Source: Pseudoalteromonas luteoviolacea NCIMB 1942
Lineage (GTDB): Bacteria; Pseudomonadota; Gammaproteobacteria; Enterobacterales; Alteromonadaceae
Direction of reading: 5' to 3'
Length of the DNA stretch: 64,000 bases
Assembly: GCF_001625595.1 (NCBI RefSeq)
Contig: NZ_AUXT01000201.1
Location: forward strand, 32,261 to 96,260
Shown here piece by piece: positions 26,987-35,174 of the stretch; position 1 is the stretch's first letter, and the number at the start of each line of letters is the position of its first letter. The position numbers were made by a program, and so were the translations under genes. The notes below the pieces were generated by a model. That model searched no databases, had not been told where the DNA came from, and was given only the letters and a program-made list of their open reading frames with translations.

Positions 26987-27757
26987 TCACAGCCCTCGTT
27001 GAGAAGTTACAAACAGATGGTATACCCAAAGAAGCTGAATAATGAGTAGACTTGAGCTGATATAGACAAACCAGTTTATGGTTCTAATCAGCGGAAAGTA
27101 GCCCTGCCCCTGATTACCAAATAGCCAAAACTGTCCGATTAATGCGTCTGCTAACGTCGCAAGTAATAAGCCTATGACAGGTAAATAATAGCGCTTTAGG
27201 AGGCTTAACTTAGTCGCTTTTAGAAGTAACACTAAAGCAACGCTGGCGCATTGCGCGACTAACACGGCATAAAAACCCACTAAAATAGAAACATAAGCAC
27301 CGTTATCTGGCAGTCGCATCTGCAAGTATGAGAATAACGTTACGATGCTAACAGTAGAAACCACACCTATTACTTCTTGGCGAGACACAGTCAATTGTTT
27401 AAGAAATGAAAAACTACTGCACATCAATAAGTCCGTAGCCGATTGAAAATATATAGAGAGAGTCAATCAAATAGTCATATTTTATTAAGGGATCGTAGCG
27501 ATATGCATGCGGAAAATGATTGAAGTTAACTATATATCCAAACGCACAAAATAGAACACCATAAGTTAACAGCTTAGCGCTTCTAGCCCATGCTGGTAAA
27601 AGCGAGATTCAATAGAGTAGGGCCACACACGAGATAAAACTAGCATGGTTTGAACTGCACAGATAACCCATATAAGATACTGATTCGCGACAAAATGACT
27701 TATATAAGCGCATGGTTTGCAATTTACCCCTAATTTATGGCTAAATTTGTTGTACAA
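26987..27757 (-). pseudogene. Multi-pass membrane protein gene of unknown family, frameshifted
   Basis: Three reverse-strand segments read as one hydrophobic protein. The first (27757 to about 27600) contains NQYLIWVICAVQTMLVL. The middle one, in a different frame, runs from about 27600 to 27425 and reads LLPAWARSAKLLTYGVLF then YIFSIGYGLIDV before a stop. The third returns to the first frame and runs to 26987 with several helices (IGLLLATLADALIGQFWLF). The third part alone is an open frame of 159 codons from 27466, but its first residues are out of frame with the natural protein. At least two indels are needed. The family is not recognised. Confidence 0.6.
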
Positions 27758-27862
27758 CGTTTAACAGTTTTTTAGAGCCAAATAAACTACATTACGAAAT
27801 CGAGTTTTGGTCACGGAAGCAATTTCAATTTTAAAGCCTCAAAGTAGGCATATAGGTACAAG

Positions 27863-28795
27863 ATGTCTAAAACTAAAAGTAATATAGCCATAGGTGTCGC
27901 AGCAGTAGCGCTTGCTCTATCTGTTTATAATCAAGCCCTTACGCACTCACTACCGCAGGGTGAGCAGGCTGTATCTCAACAGCAAAACGCAGCGCGCCAC
28001 GCCTCGCGGGCAGAGGCCTTAAAGAGTTCTGCGGTTGACCAAAACAGTCGCGACCTTGACTCCATGGAGAAAAGTGCGCTTCTTGAGCGCATTGAATATT
28101 TGGAAGAGCGAATTCTTGAAGTTGAAAATAGAGCTTTCTCAACTACATCGTCTGCTGACAGTATGGAGCAGACCATCTTGGCGGTATTAGAAGAAAAAGA
28201 GCGAAAAGATAAAGAACAAAACCGAGAAGATAACCCGGTATATGGTTTTTATGATGACTTACCAAAAGGCTATGATCTCAAATTAAAAACAGATCCTGAG
28301 TTTGCAATGAAAGTCAGTCAGGATTTGCGCAGTAAAGTACTTGATGAGAGCTTATCGCCGACAGAGCGTTTGTCTGCAATGGGTCAGTTGCAAATGAACA
28401 TGTACATTCTTAACCGCACTCAGGGCGAAATGTTTGATTATGAAACCGTTGATGCAGTGCTCGAGATCAGTCGAAATAGTCAAGATGAAAAGTTAAAAGT
28501 TCAAGCATTGGAAGTGGTCGCACACTCACCTGTGGTTGACACACGCATCGCTAAATCATTGCAAGATATTATTGAGAAAGAGCCTAATAAGTATATGAAA
28601 ACGATGGCTGCTGAAGGACTAATCGGCCAATACTATCAGTCAGGTGAAACATCTCCGGAGCTTAAGCAGCAACTAGCAAGTGACATATTAGATTTGTATA
28701 ACAACTCAAACAGTTCAGAAGCGCAATTGGTTATGCAGCGCCTGGTCCGTGATGATGAGCTACTTGAACAAATCCGCAGGGACGCAGGGCGATAA
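27863..28795 (+). CDS. Hypothetical membrane-anchored coiled-coil protein with helical-repeat C-terminus
   Basis: A 310-residue protein of no recognised family. Residues 7-28 form a signal anchor (IAIGVAAVALALSVYNQAL). A Gln/Ser-rich linker precedes a coiled coil (LLERIEYLEERILEVENRA). From about residue 130 it is largely helical, with alternating pairs resembling HEAT repeats (RLSAMGQLQMNMYIL, KLKVQALEVVAHSPV, KTMAAEGLIGQYY). It may be a periplasm-facing scaffold attached to the inner membrane; that is inference. It is intact although flanked by decayed genes, which argues that it is maintained. Confidence 0.75.
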   Translation: MSKTKSNIAIGVAAVALALSVYNQALTHSLPQGEQAVSQQQNAARHASRAEALKSSAVDQNSRDLDSMEKSALLERIEYLEERILEVENRAFSTTSSADSMEQTILAVLEEKERKDKEQNREDNPVYGFYDDLPKGYDLKLKTDPEFAMKVSQDLRSKVLDESLSPTERLSAMGQLQMNMYILNRTQGEMFDYETVDAVLEISRNSQDEKLKVQALEVVAHSPVVDTRIAKSLQDIIEKEPNKYMKTMAAEGLIGQYYQSGETSPELKQQLASDILDLYNNSNSSEAQLVMQRLVRDDELLEQIRRDAGR

Positions 28796-28957
28796 CTTCG
28801 CCTCGTCTGCGCCCATAAATTAAACGACATTAACCCCAATAAATTTTTTGCACCTAATTCATTAAGTTACGCTTATGGGCTTAAATCGGCGATTGAGCAA
28901 TATTGGTCAAGCTTATGGTGTTTATAGCACTTCATATTGCCCTTTTGAGGGTAAAAT

Positions 28958-29721
28958 ATGTCTAAGGTAAAAAGTTTATAAAAGTATTGGAGTATATCGA
29001 GGCAAACCTCGATACTGATCTAGACGTTCATCAGCTTTGCCAATTGGCATTTAGAAATGAGATGAAAATCATTGATATTGCTTTGAGCGCTGGTTTTGAT
29101 AGCCGTGAAGCTTATTCTCGAGCATTTAAAAAGCATTTTTGCTTAAGCCCGTCAAATTTCAGAAAGTCGCCAGATTGGAGCTTGTGGCATGTTAAATACG
29201 ATCCAATTTTATTACTTAGACAAAAAGTAAGCGTATGGATACTGTGCCAGAAGTGGAAATCACCTCTTTTGAAGAGACCTTGATTGCGGTGAATGAGCAT
29301 AGAGGTGACCCGAGAAAGCTCGGCACGAGCATCAAACCGTTTATAGACTGGCGGCGAGAAAATAATTTGCCGCCAAGCGCGAGCCAGACGTTCAACTTAC
29401 TATACAACGACCCAAATTTAGTGAGTGCAGATGAATATCAATTTGATATAGGGTGCGCCATTGACTCTCCTGTAAAAGAGAATACTCTTGATGTTGTTAC
29501 CAAGCGAATACCAGCCGGTGATTGCGCTGTACTAAGGCACATTGGTAGCGATGATACCTTAGGTATATCCGTCAACTATTTATACGTTATACGCAACTTG
29601 GCTGCCGGATTCTGTATATCAGCTTCGAGATTTTCCAATCTTCTTGGAGAGAGTGTGTTTTTTCCCTGAAGTTGCTGAATATGACGCTATTACTGATATC
29701 TACCTGCCAATCATAAAATAA
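28958..29721 (+). pseudogene. AraC-type regulator with GyrI-like domain, decayed
   Basis: Remnants of a Rob/SbmC-like regulator occur in successive frames. ATG 28958 (MSKVK) needs one more A in an A-run at 28969-28973 to join KVLEYIEANLDTDLD. The text LCQLAFRNEM then jumps from the start of the first helix-turn-helix to the second (IIDIALSAGFDSREAYSRAFKK), so roughly 35-40 codons are missing between two copies of QLA. A shift near 29230 leads to the GyrI-like part (DTVPEVEITSFEE). A third shift near 29600 leads to WLPDSVYQLRDFP and a stop at 29719-29721. It cannot bind DNA normally. Confidence 0.8.
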
Positions 29722-29737
29722 TTAACGGGTAAATTAC

Positions 29738-29780
29738 CCTGAAAGAGATTTAGGTAAGAATACTCTCTTTCAGGTTTTTT
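29738..29780 (+). terminator. Rho-independent terminator after the AraC pseudogene
   Basis: CCTGAAAGAG (29738-29747) pairs with CTCTTTCAGG (29765-29774) and is followed by six T. It serves the pseudogene transcript on the plus strand and separates it from the convergent Rdx-like gene. Confidence 0.7.
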
Positions 29781-29794
29781 GAGACTCAAAGTCG

Positions 29795-30079
29795 CTATTC
29801 AGCGTGTTTATCTATGTGCCCTAAATCGCGCTCAGGGCAAAGTAAATCTCTGACACGGCGCTTTAGCTCTTTGGCATCTGGAAACCCGCCGTCTTGGACT
29901 CTGCACCAAATTAGTTGGTCATTGTAGTAAATCTCAAAAACGCCTTTAGTCGCTGGAGCAAGCGCGACTTCTCCTAAATCCTGGCCAAATGTAGATAGCA
30001 GCTCTTGAGCAAGCCAGCCACTTCGCAAAAGCCACTGGCACAGCACACAATAGTGAATTGTAATTTTGGGTTTATTCAT
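29795..30079 (-). CDS. SelT/SelW/SelH (Rdx) family protein with CxxC motif
   Basis: A small cytoplasmic thioredoxin-fold protein of about 94 residues. The CVLC motif follows the first beta strand (ITIHYCVLCQWLLR), replacing the CxxU of eukaryotic selenoproteins. FEIYYNDQLIWCRVQDGGFPDAKELKRRVRDL matches the family's second half. Rdx proteins are thought to act in thiol redox chemistry, with no firm bacterial role. ATG 30079 is preferred over the GTG at 30088. It lies downstream of the NhaR-like gene, 39 bases away, and may share its transcript. Confidence 0.88.
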   Translation of the reverse strand: MNKPKITIHYCVLCQWLLRSGWLAQELLSTFGQDLGEVALAPATKGVFEIYYNDQLIWCRVQDGGFPDAKELKRRVRDLLCPERDLGHIDKHAE

Positions 30080-30118
30080 TGCTGTCACTTTCTTGTCATT
30101 TAAGCTGTTTAGGTTGGA

Positions 30119-31012
30119 TCACTCGTCTTCTTTTTGCGCGTTTTGCACAAACTCGGAGTAAATTGAGTCTTTTATAAGTCGATCAGGCGTAAAAGCGTAA
30201 TAATACTGGTAGACATTTTCTATGCTGCCAATAAATGTGACATCATAATGCCTTTCAATTTCCGCCCTGATTGACAAAGGCGCTGGAAAAATACCAAACC
30301 CCTGTTGTCCAAGTGATTTCATCAATGCGCTATCGTCAACATGCCCTGCAACCGACATGTTTATCTCAAGGTCTTCGAGCCAATACTGAATGGCATTTGT
30401 TACGGGACTTGACTTGGCCGGTAAAATGATTGGCATATCTTTGAGTGCATTAGGGTAATCTTTACTCAATTTTGCGTAATAGTTAGAGTTGCCGTACAAA
30501 CCAAGTTGGCTTTTACCTATCTCATGACAAAAAGCTTTAAATGGCGTAGAGCTATCTAGTGGTTTATCGGCGAGTACTAGGTCTATTTTATGTGTCGCCA
30601 TTTGTGCCAATAATTCTGATTGTTGGCCATCAATACAGTGTAAATTAGTTATGCGCTCATGCTTAATAAGTGGAGAAAGCCATTTGGAGACAAGAGATTT
30701 GGGCAGAGAGTCTGAAATGCCAACTTTCAAAGTGCGATTTAGGTTGTCTAGATCTCCACGTGTAGTCTCCAGCCACTCTTCAGCAACATTAAACATGTCA
30801 TTTGCATACTGCTGGGTCAATTGACCATATTCAGTAAGCCGCAACCCTCTACCTTCTCTGAAAAATAAGGGTTTACCTAATCGTTGCTCAAGGCTAGTTA
30901 TCTGAGCGCTGATAGTTTGAGGTGTGAGGTGCAGTACTTTACTGGCTGCTGCAATACTGCCTAATTTACTGACCTGCCAAAAATAGTACAGGTGGTTATA
31001 GTTGATATTCAT
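30119..31012 (-). CDS. LysR-family transcriptional regulator, NhaR-like
   Basis: A 297-residue LysR protein whose opening, INYNHLYYFWQVSKLGS, is characteristic of NhaR, activator of the Na+/H+ antiporter gene nhaA in enterobacteria. The helix-turn-helix is AAASKVLHLTPQTISAQI, followed by the linker LEQRLGKPLFFREGRGLRLTE and the effector-binding domain. No antiporter gene is adjacent, so the target must lie elsewhere if the role is conserved. It is divergent from a short hibernation-factor-like gene, about 145 bp away, a possible local target. Confidence 0.85.
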   Translation of the reverse strand: MNINYNHLYYFWQVSKLGSIAAASKVLHLTPQTISAQITSLEQRLGKPLFFREGRGLRLTEYGQLTQQYANDMFNVAEEWLETTRGDLDNLNRTLKVGISDSLPKSLVSKWLSPLIKHERITNLHCIDGQQSELLAQMATHKIDLVLADKPLDSSTPFKAFCHEIGKSQLGLYGNSNYYAKLSKDYPNALKDMPIILPAKSSPVTNAIQYWLEDLEINMSVAGHVDDSALMKSLGQQGFGIFPAPLSIRAEIERHYDVTFIGSIENVYQYYYAFTPDRLIKDSIYSEFVQNAQKEDE

Positions 31013-31156
31013 AATACTTCGTAAATTTCGATGACTAACTAAGAATTAATCAGCTTTTATCTTTGATTCCACCTTAGTAGATTTAATGCATCGACGCAAT
31101 CAGTAATTTCGATACGACGTTACTTTTGAGCGTTTATTTGAACGAGGTCAATAGAT

Positions 31157-31447
31157 ATGAAATTAAATTTACGTATGACAGGCAAAATATTAGGTGCAAG
31201 CGCAAAGAGCAAAGCTACAAAGCTAATTGCAAGTAAGTTTGCTAGATACGTTAATAACATTCGTAAGGTCAAAGTACACATTGATGATGTCCCTTCGAAG
31301 CTTCATGGCACTTTGACTCAATGTAGCATTGAAGTTTTATTGCCTGGGTTACCAAGTATTGTGGTTAAGGCTAAAGGTAAAGACTTTGCCCAAGCGATTA
31401 AACGCGCGGTCACGAACAGCGAAACAGTATTGACGCAAAAGTTGTGA
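31157..31447 (+). CDS. Short HPF/RaiA-like ribosome-associated protein
   Basis: A basic protein of 96 residues with the alternating strand-helix pattern of the S30AE (HPF/YfiA) family: KATKLIASKFARYVNNIRKVKVHIDD, a beta hairpin (TQCSIEVLLPGLPSIVVKAKGKD) and a C-terminal helix (FAQAIKRAVTNSETVL). Such proteins bind the 30S decoding centre in stationary phase. It is about the length of E. coli HPF, and its match is by pattern rather than by strong motifs. The gene stands alone and is followed by a hairpin at 31461. Confidence 0.7.
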   Translation: MKLNLRMTGKILGASAKSKATKLIASKFARYVNNIRKVKVHIDDVPSKLHGTLTQCSIEVLLPGLPSIVVKAKGKDFAQAIKRAVTNSETVLTQKL

Positions 31448-31460
31448 TGTTACTGTTAAA

Positions 31461-31491
31461 CCTCTTGGGTGCTCAGTTTGCACTCAAGAGG
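31461..31491 (+). terminator. Hairpin after the HPF-like gene
   Basis: CCTCTTGGGTGC (31461-31472) pairs with GCACTCAAGAGG (31480-31491) with one mismatch and a seven-base loop. The T-run that follows is poor, so termination strength is uncertain. Confidence 0.45.
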
Positions 31492-31859
31492 TTGCAGTTA
31501 TATCGATGATTTAATACTACTAAGTATCACTCCCAAGCACTTGCTGCGGCACGGAAGCTGCACTTTTTATCCCGAAAAAGACATTATTATTCTAATAACA
31601 GCTCTTAGTTGTTAACAAATCACCCTGGGATCTTACCTTAAAAATTGTTTACAACAGCAATGAATATTTTAATAATGATCAAATAAATCAATTAAAAGCC
31701 CTATAACTGGCTACATTTTGTTTATTTTTCCAAGCTTTCACCTAGGTATTATCATCGATAAAACTCTTTAACGAAATGTTTATTATTAGTGACAATTGGT
31801 GTCGGGTTGTGTATTTTATAGAATGAAAAGCTGTAACATGATTCTCAAGGAAGTAAAAA
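31492..31859. other. Upstream region of the second ABC export operon
   Basis: About 370 AT-rich bases with no gene. Unlike the first operon, there is no sigma-54 element with correct spacing and no GTGTCC array. Regulation of the two paralogous operons therefore looks different. Confidence 0.4.
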
Positions 31860-33128
31860 ATGACTTATATTTCTGATACCAGTGCTCAAGACACGCAAAT
31901 AGAGAAGAAAAGGAATTACAAACTCTATTTGGCTATTGCTGTAGGTATCATCGTATTTTTTGTATTAATTGTGCCGCAATTATCGGTCTGGTTTAGTGGA
32001 AAAGGCGCTGTCCGTTTAGAGAATATACGTGTTGCTGAAGTGCAAAAGGGCCAATTTGTTAGAGATATTTCTGTTCAAGGTAGAGTTGTTGCCGCTAAAA
32101 GGCCAACTCTTTATAGCCCAGCTCAGGGCACAGTTACGTACCTTGTTACTCCTGGAGATACAGTGGAGGTCGGAGAGCAGTTAGCGACAATAGATAGCCC
32201 GGAATTAAAAAGCTTATTGGCACAAGAGAAAGCTGATTTAACGCGCTTAAAAACACAGCTTGAGCGCGAAAAAATTCAGGGGAAAAAACAAAATCTCGAG
32301 CAAGAGAATTATATTGGAAAAGCACAAGTGGCGCTCAATGCAGCAAAGCGCGAAATGAGACGAAATGAAGAGGGTCATAAAAGCCAAGTTGTCAGTGATA
32401 TCGATTTTCAAAAGGCCAAAGATGACCTTGAAAATGCGCAAAGAGAGCACCGATTAGCGATAAAAGAGGTTGCGCTTCTTAAAGAAAGCCAAAAGTTTGA
32501 AATTCAAACTCGTGCGTTAGAGCTTGAAGCGCAACAAGTCATAGTGGACGAAATTCACAGGCAAGTGGTAGCACTTTCCATTACTTCACCGGTATCAGGG
32601 ATCGTTGGTAATTTGACCGTAGAGCAAAAGAACACTGTCACAAAAAATCAACCGCTATTAAGTGTGGTCGATTTGTCTCAATATGAAGTTGAAGTCAACA
32701 TACCAGAAAACTATGCGGACGATTTAGCATTGGGCATGAGTGCGGACTTAATGCTCAATGGCAACACATATAAAGGCGAATTAACGGCTATTTCTCCAGA
32801 AATAGTAAATGGTCAGGTTGAAGGTAAAATTAGATTTAAAAGTATAAATATTAAAGGCTTAAGGCAAAATCAACGATTGACAAGCCGCGTGGTTCTAGAG
32901 GAAAAAAGTGATGTTTACTTTTTACCTCGAGGTCAATTTGCGGAAACTGGTGGAGGTCGTTATGTGTACGTGGTTCAAGACGACACAGCAATCAAAAAGA
33001 AAATTAAGTTGGGTTCGAGAAGCCTTGGTCAAGTGGAAGTGGTATCTGGTTTGGCAATGGGTGAAAAAGTGGTGATTTCTGATCTTAGCGTGTTTAAAGA
33101 AGCAGGCAGCGTAAGAATCGTTCAATAA
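31860..33128 (+). CDS. HlyD/MacA-like periplasmic adaptor (paralogue of the 2.3 kb gene)
   Basis: A 422-residue membrane fusion protein. One membrane helix (LYLAIAVGIIVFFVLIV) is followed by lipoyl half-motifs SVQGRVVAAKRPTLYSPAQG and SITSPVSGIVGNLTVEQKN around a charged coiled coil, then barrel and membrane-proximal domains. Many segments repeat the adaptor at 2320 almost word for word, for example LSQYEVEVNIPENYADDLALG against LSEYEAELHVPEFYADDLGIG. It begins a four-gene operon with the same order as the first cluster. An AAGGAAG ribosome site precedes the ATG. Confidence 0.88.
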   Translation: MTYISDTSAQDTQIEKKRNYKLYLAIAVGIIVFFVLIVPQLSVWFSGKGAVRLENIRVAEVQKGQFVRDISVQGRVVAAKRPTLYSPAQGTVTYLVTPGDTVEVGEQLATIDSPELKSLLAQEKADLTRLKTQLEREKIQGKKQNLEQENYIGKAQVALNAAKREMRRNEEGHKSQVVSDIDFQKAKDDLENAQREHRLAIKEVALLKESQKFEIQTRALELEAQQVIVDEIHRQVVALSITSPVSGIVGNLTVEQKNTVTKNQPLLSVVDLSQYEVEVNIPENYADDLALGMSADLMLNGNTYKGELTAISPEIVNGQVEGKIRFKSINIKGLRQNQRLTSRVVLEEKSDVYFLPRGQFAETGGGRYVYVVQDDTAIKKKIKLGSRSLGQVEVVSGLAMGEKVVISDLSVFKEAGSVRIVQ

Positions 33129-33138
33129 AGGAGTGAGT

Positions 33139-33828
33139 ATGTTAAGAATGCGCAAACTTGAGAAAGCTTACCGCACAGATACAGTCGAAACGCAGGCATT
33201 ATATCCGTTTGACTTAGAAGTGCTACAAGGTGAATTTGTTGCTGTTGTGGGTCCGTCAGGCTCAGGTAAGACAACCTTTCTTAACATAACTGGGTTACTC
33301 GAAGCCGCCTCAGAAGGGGAGTATTGGCTAGATGGTGCAGATGTCTGCTCTTTAAATGATAAGCAAAAGTCTCGGTTGAGAAACGAAAAGATTGGCTTTG
33401 TTTTTCAGAGCTTTAATCTCATTCCCGAGCTCAATATATACGATAACGTTGAAATGCCTTTACGCTATCGTAAGCTTTCTACCGCTGAACGAAAAGCGCG
33501 TGTTGAGCATGCTCTGGAGCAAGTCGGTATGGGTAGTCGATACACTCATTTTCCATCTCAACTTTCTGGTGGGCAACAACAACGGGTAGCTATCGCTCGG
33601 GCACTTGCTGGTTCACCAGCATTTTTGTTAGCCGATGAACCAACTGGTAATTTGGACTCAAAAATGGCCGATGGTGTGATGTCGTTGCTCAAAGAAATTA
33701 ATGAAGCGGGGACGACTATTATTATGGTAACTCACGACTTAGTGCAAGCTACACAGGCCAGCCGTGTAATAGAAGTTAAAGATGGTGTGATCAATGAAGT
33801 AAGTAGACGAACCCCAGCGATAGCTTAG
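33139..33828 (+). CDS. ABC transporter ATP-binding protein (paralogue)
   Basis: A nucleotide-binding subunit of 229 residues. Walker A GPSGSGKTT, signature LSGGQQQRVAIARAL, Walker B FLLADEPTGNLDS and switch His in MVTHDLVQ are intact. It parallels the ATPase at 3615 closely. AAGGAG lies five bases before ATG 33139, which is preferred to GTG 33133 because the latter falls on the ribosome site. It follows the adaptor by ten bases and serves the two permeases downstream. Confidence 0.92.
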   Translation: MLRMRKLEKAYRTDTVETQALYPFDLEVLQGEFVAVVGPSGSGKTTFLNITGLLEAASEGEYWLDGADVCSLNDKQKSRLRNEKIGFVFQSFNLIPELNIYDNVEMPLRYRKLSTAERKARVEHALEQVGMGSRYTHFPSQLSGGQQQRVAIARALAGSPAFLLADEPTGNLDSKMADGVMSLLKEINEAGTTIIMVTHDLVQATQASRVIEVKDGVINEVSRRTPAIA

Positions 33829-33837
33829 GGGGAGCCT

Positions 33838-35166
33838 ATGATTATTTATTACATCAAGCTGGCTTGTTTAAGTTTATGGCAAACACGCTCTCTGAGCCTC
33901 TTGGCCATTTTGGTTATTGCGGTAGGGGTTTCGGCGACTATGACGACCTACACGATAAACTATATGATGACTAAGGATCCTCTGCCGTCTAAAAGCGATC
34001 GTGTTTTTCTTGTAAGGTTGAATAATTGGAGCCCAGAAGCTGCATACCGAAACCGGGTGAAAGAGCAGCCACCAACATATATTTCTGTTCAAGACACCGT
34101 CAATTTAATGAGGCAAGATAAAGCGCTAGGGCATGTTCCTATTGCTGGTTTTAAAGACATGTTAAAGCTTCCCGAGCAAGGAGCTATTGACGCTAATATG
34201 ACTTTCGTGCGCGCAACCTCAAAAGATTTTTTTAGTACCTTTGAAGTGCCGTTCTTGTATGGCTCTGGATGGCCCCAGGACAGCGATCAGAATGGAGAAC
34301 AGGTTGCTGTCATTTCAAAAAAAATGAACCAGACTTTGTTCGCTGGTGAAAACTCGGTGGGTCGCTCTGTTATGCTCGGTGAGCACCAATTCAAAGTGGT
34401 TGGTGTGCTGGATGACTGGTTTGCACTTCCTCGCTTTTATGGTGACTCTATGCGCGCATTTAAGCCTCCTCGAGATATTTTTGTACCGTTTCAGACACAA
34501 ATAAATTTAGAGTTGTGGACGTCAAACCTTCAATCTTACGAATGCTGGAAAGAGCCTGAAAATACCACTGTTGCTGCGCTTTGGGCATCAGAGTGCATTT
34601 GGGTGTTCTTTTGGGTTGAGCTCAGTAGTAAAGAAAAAAAGCCTGAATACCTAGCCTTCTTGGATGCGTATGTACAAGAGCAGCAAGCGCTAGGTCGCTT
34701 TCAACGGCCTATTGTAAACGAGTTACAATCTGGTTCAGAGTATATGCAAGAGCGTAGAGCGTACTCTAGCGATAGTAAAATTGCAGTATGGCTAGCTGGC
34801 TGCTTCTTAGTTTTGTGCCTGCTCAACGCGATGAGCATTATTATGACTAAGTTCCAAGGGAAAGCTGCTGAAGTAGCTTTGCGCAGGGCTGTAGGTGCAA
34901 GTAGTTTTGATTTAGTCCAACAATATGCGTTCGAGACCAGCATTATTGGGCTTTTGGGGGGCGTATTTGGGCTAGTTATGACTCATGTGTGTCTGTATGT
35001 ATCTAGTCAACTTTACACTCATTTGAGCAAAGACATTATGAGTATGAGTGTTGAGTTTATGTTAGTGACTGTTATTTTGTCAGTTGTATCAAGTTTGCTA
35101 TTTGGTCTATTCCCAATAATGCGGGCGATAGGTGTGCAACCAGCCAAACAACTCAAAAGTTTGTAG
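33838..35166 (+). CDS. ABC transporter permease, MacB/FtsX family (paralogue, first of pair)
   Basis: A 442-residue permease with an N-terminal helix (SLSLLAILVIAVGVSATM), a periplasmic domain containing VAVISKKMNQTLFAGENSVG, and three C-terminal helices. The coupling segment is ALRRAVGASSFDLVQQY. The phrase KDPLPSKSDRVFLVRLNNW mirrors KDPIPGKSEQIFNVNMNTY in the permease at 4361, confirming common descent of the two operons. GGGGGAG precedes the ATG. It pairs with the next permease. Confidence 0.9.
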   Translation: MIIYYIKLACLSLWQTRSLSLLAILVIAVGVSATMTTYTINYMMTKDPLPSKSDRVFLVRLNNWSPEAAYRNRVKEQPPTYISVQDTVNLMRQDKALGHVPIAGFKDMLKLPEQGAIDANMTFVRATSKDFFSTFEVPFLYGSGWPQDSDQNGEQVAVISKKMNQTLFAGENSVGRSVMLGEHQFKVVGVLDDWFALPRFYGDSMRAFKPPRDIFVPFQTQINLELWTSNLQSYECWKEPENTTVAALWASECIWVFFWVELSSKEKKPEYLAFLDAYVQEQQALGRFQRPIVNELQSGSEYMQERRAYSSDSKIAVWLAGCFLVLCLLNAMSIIMTKFQGKAAEVALRRAVGASSFDLVQQYAFETSIIGLLGGVFGLVMTHVCLYVSSQLYTHLSKDIMSMSVEFMLVTVILSVVSSLLFGLFPIMRAIGVQPAKQLKSL

Positions 35167-35174
35167 AGGCAAAT

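Noticed and set aside
31790..31812. Possible sigma-54 promoter before the second ABC operon (TTGGTGTCGGGTTGTG)
   Set aside because: The GG is present but the required GC at the -12 position is TG, and no half-site array accompanies it.
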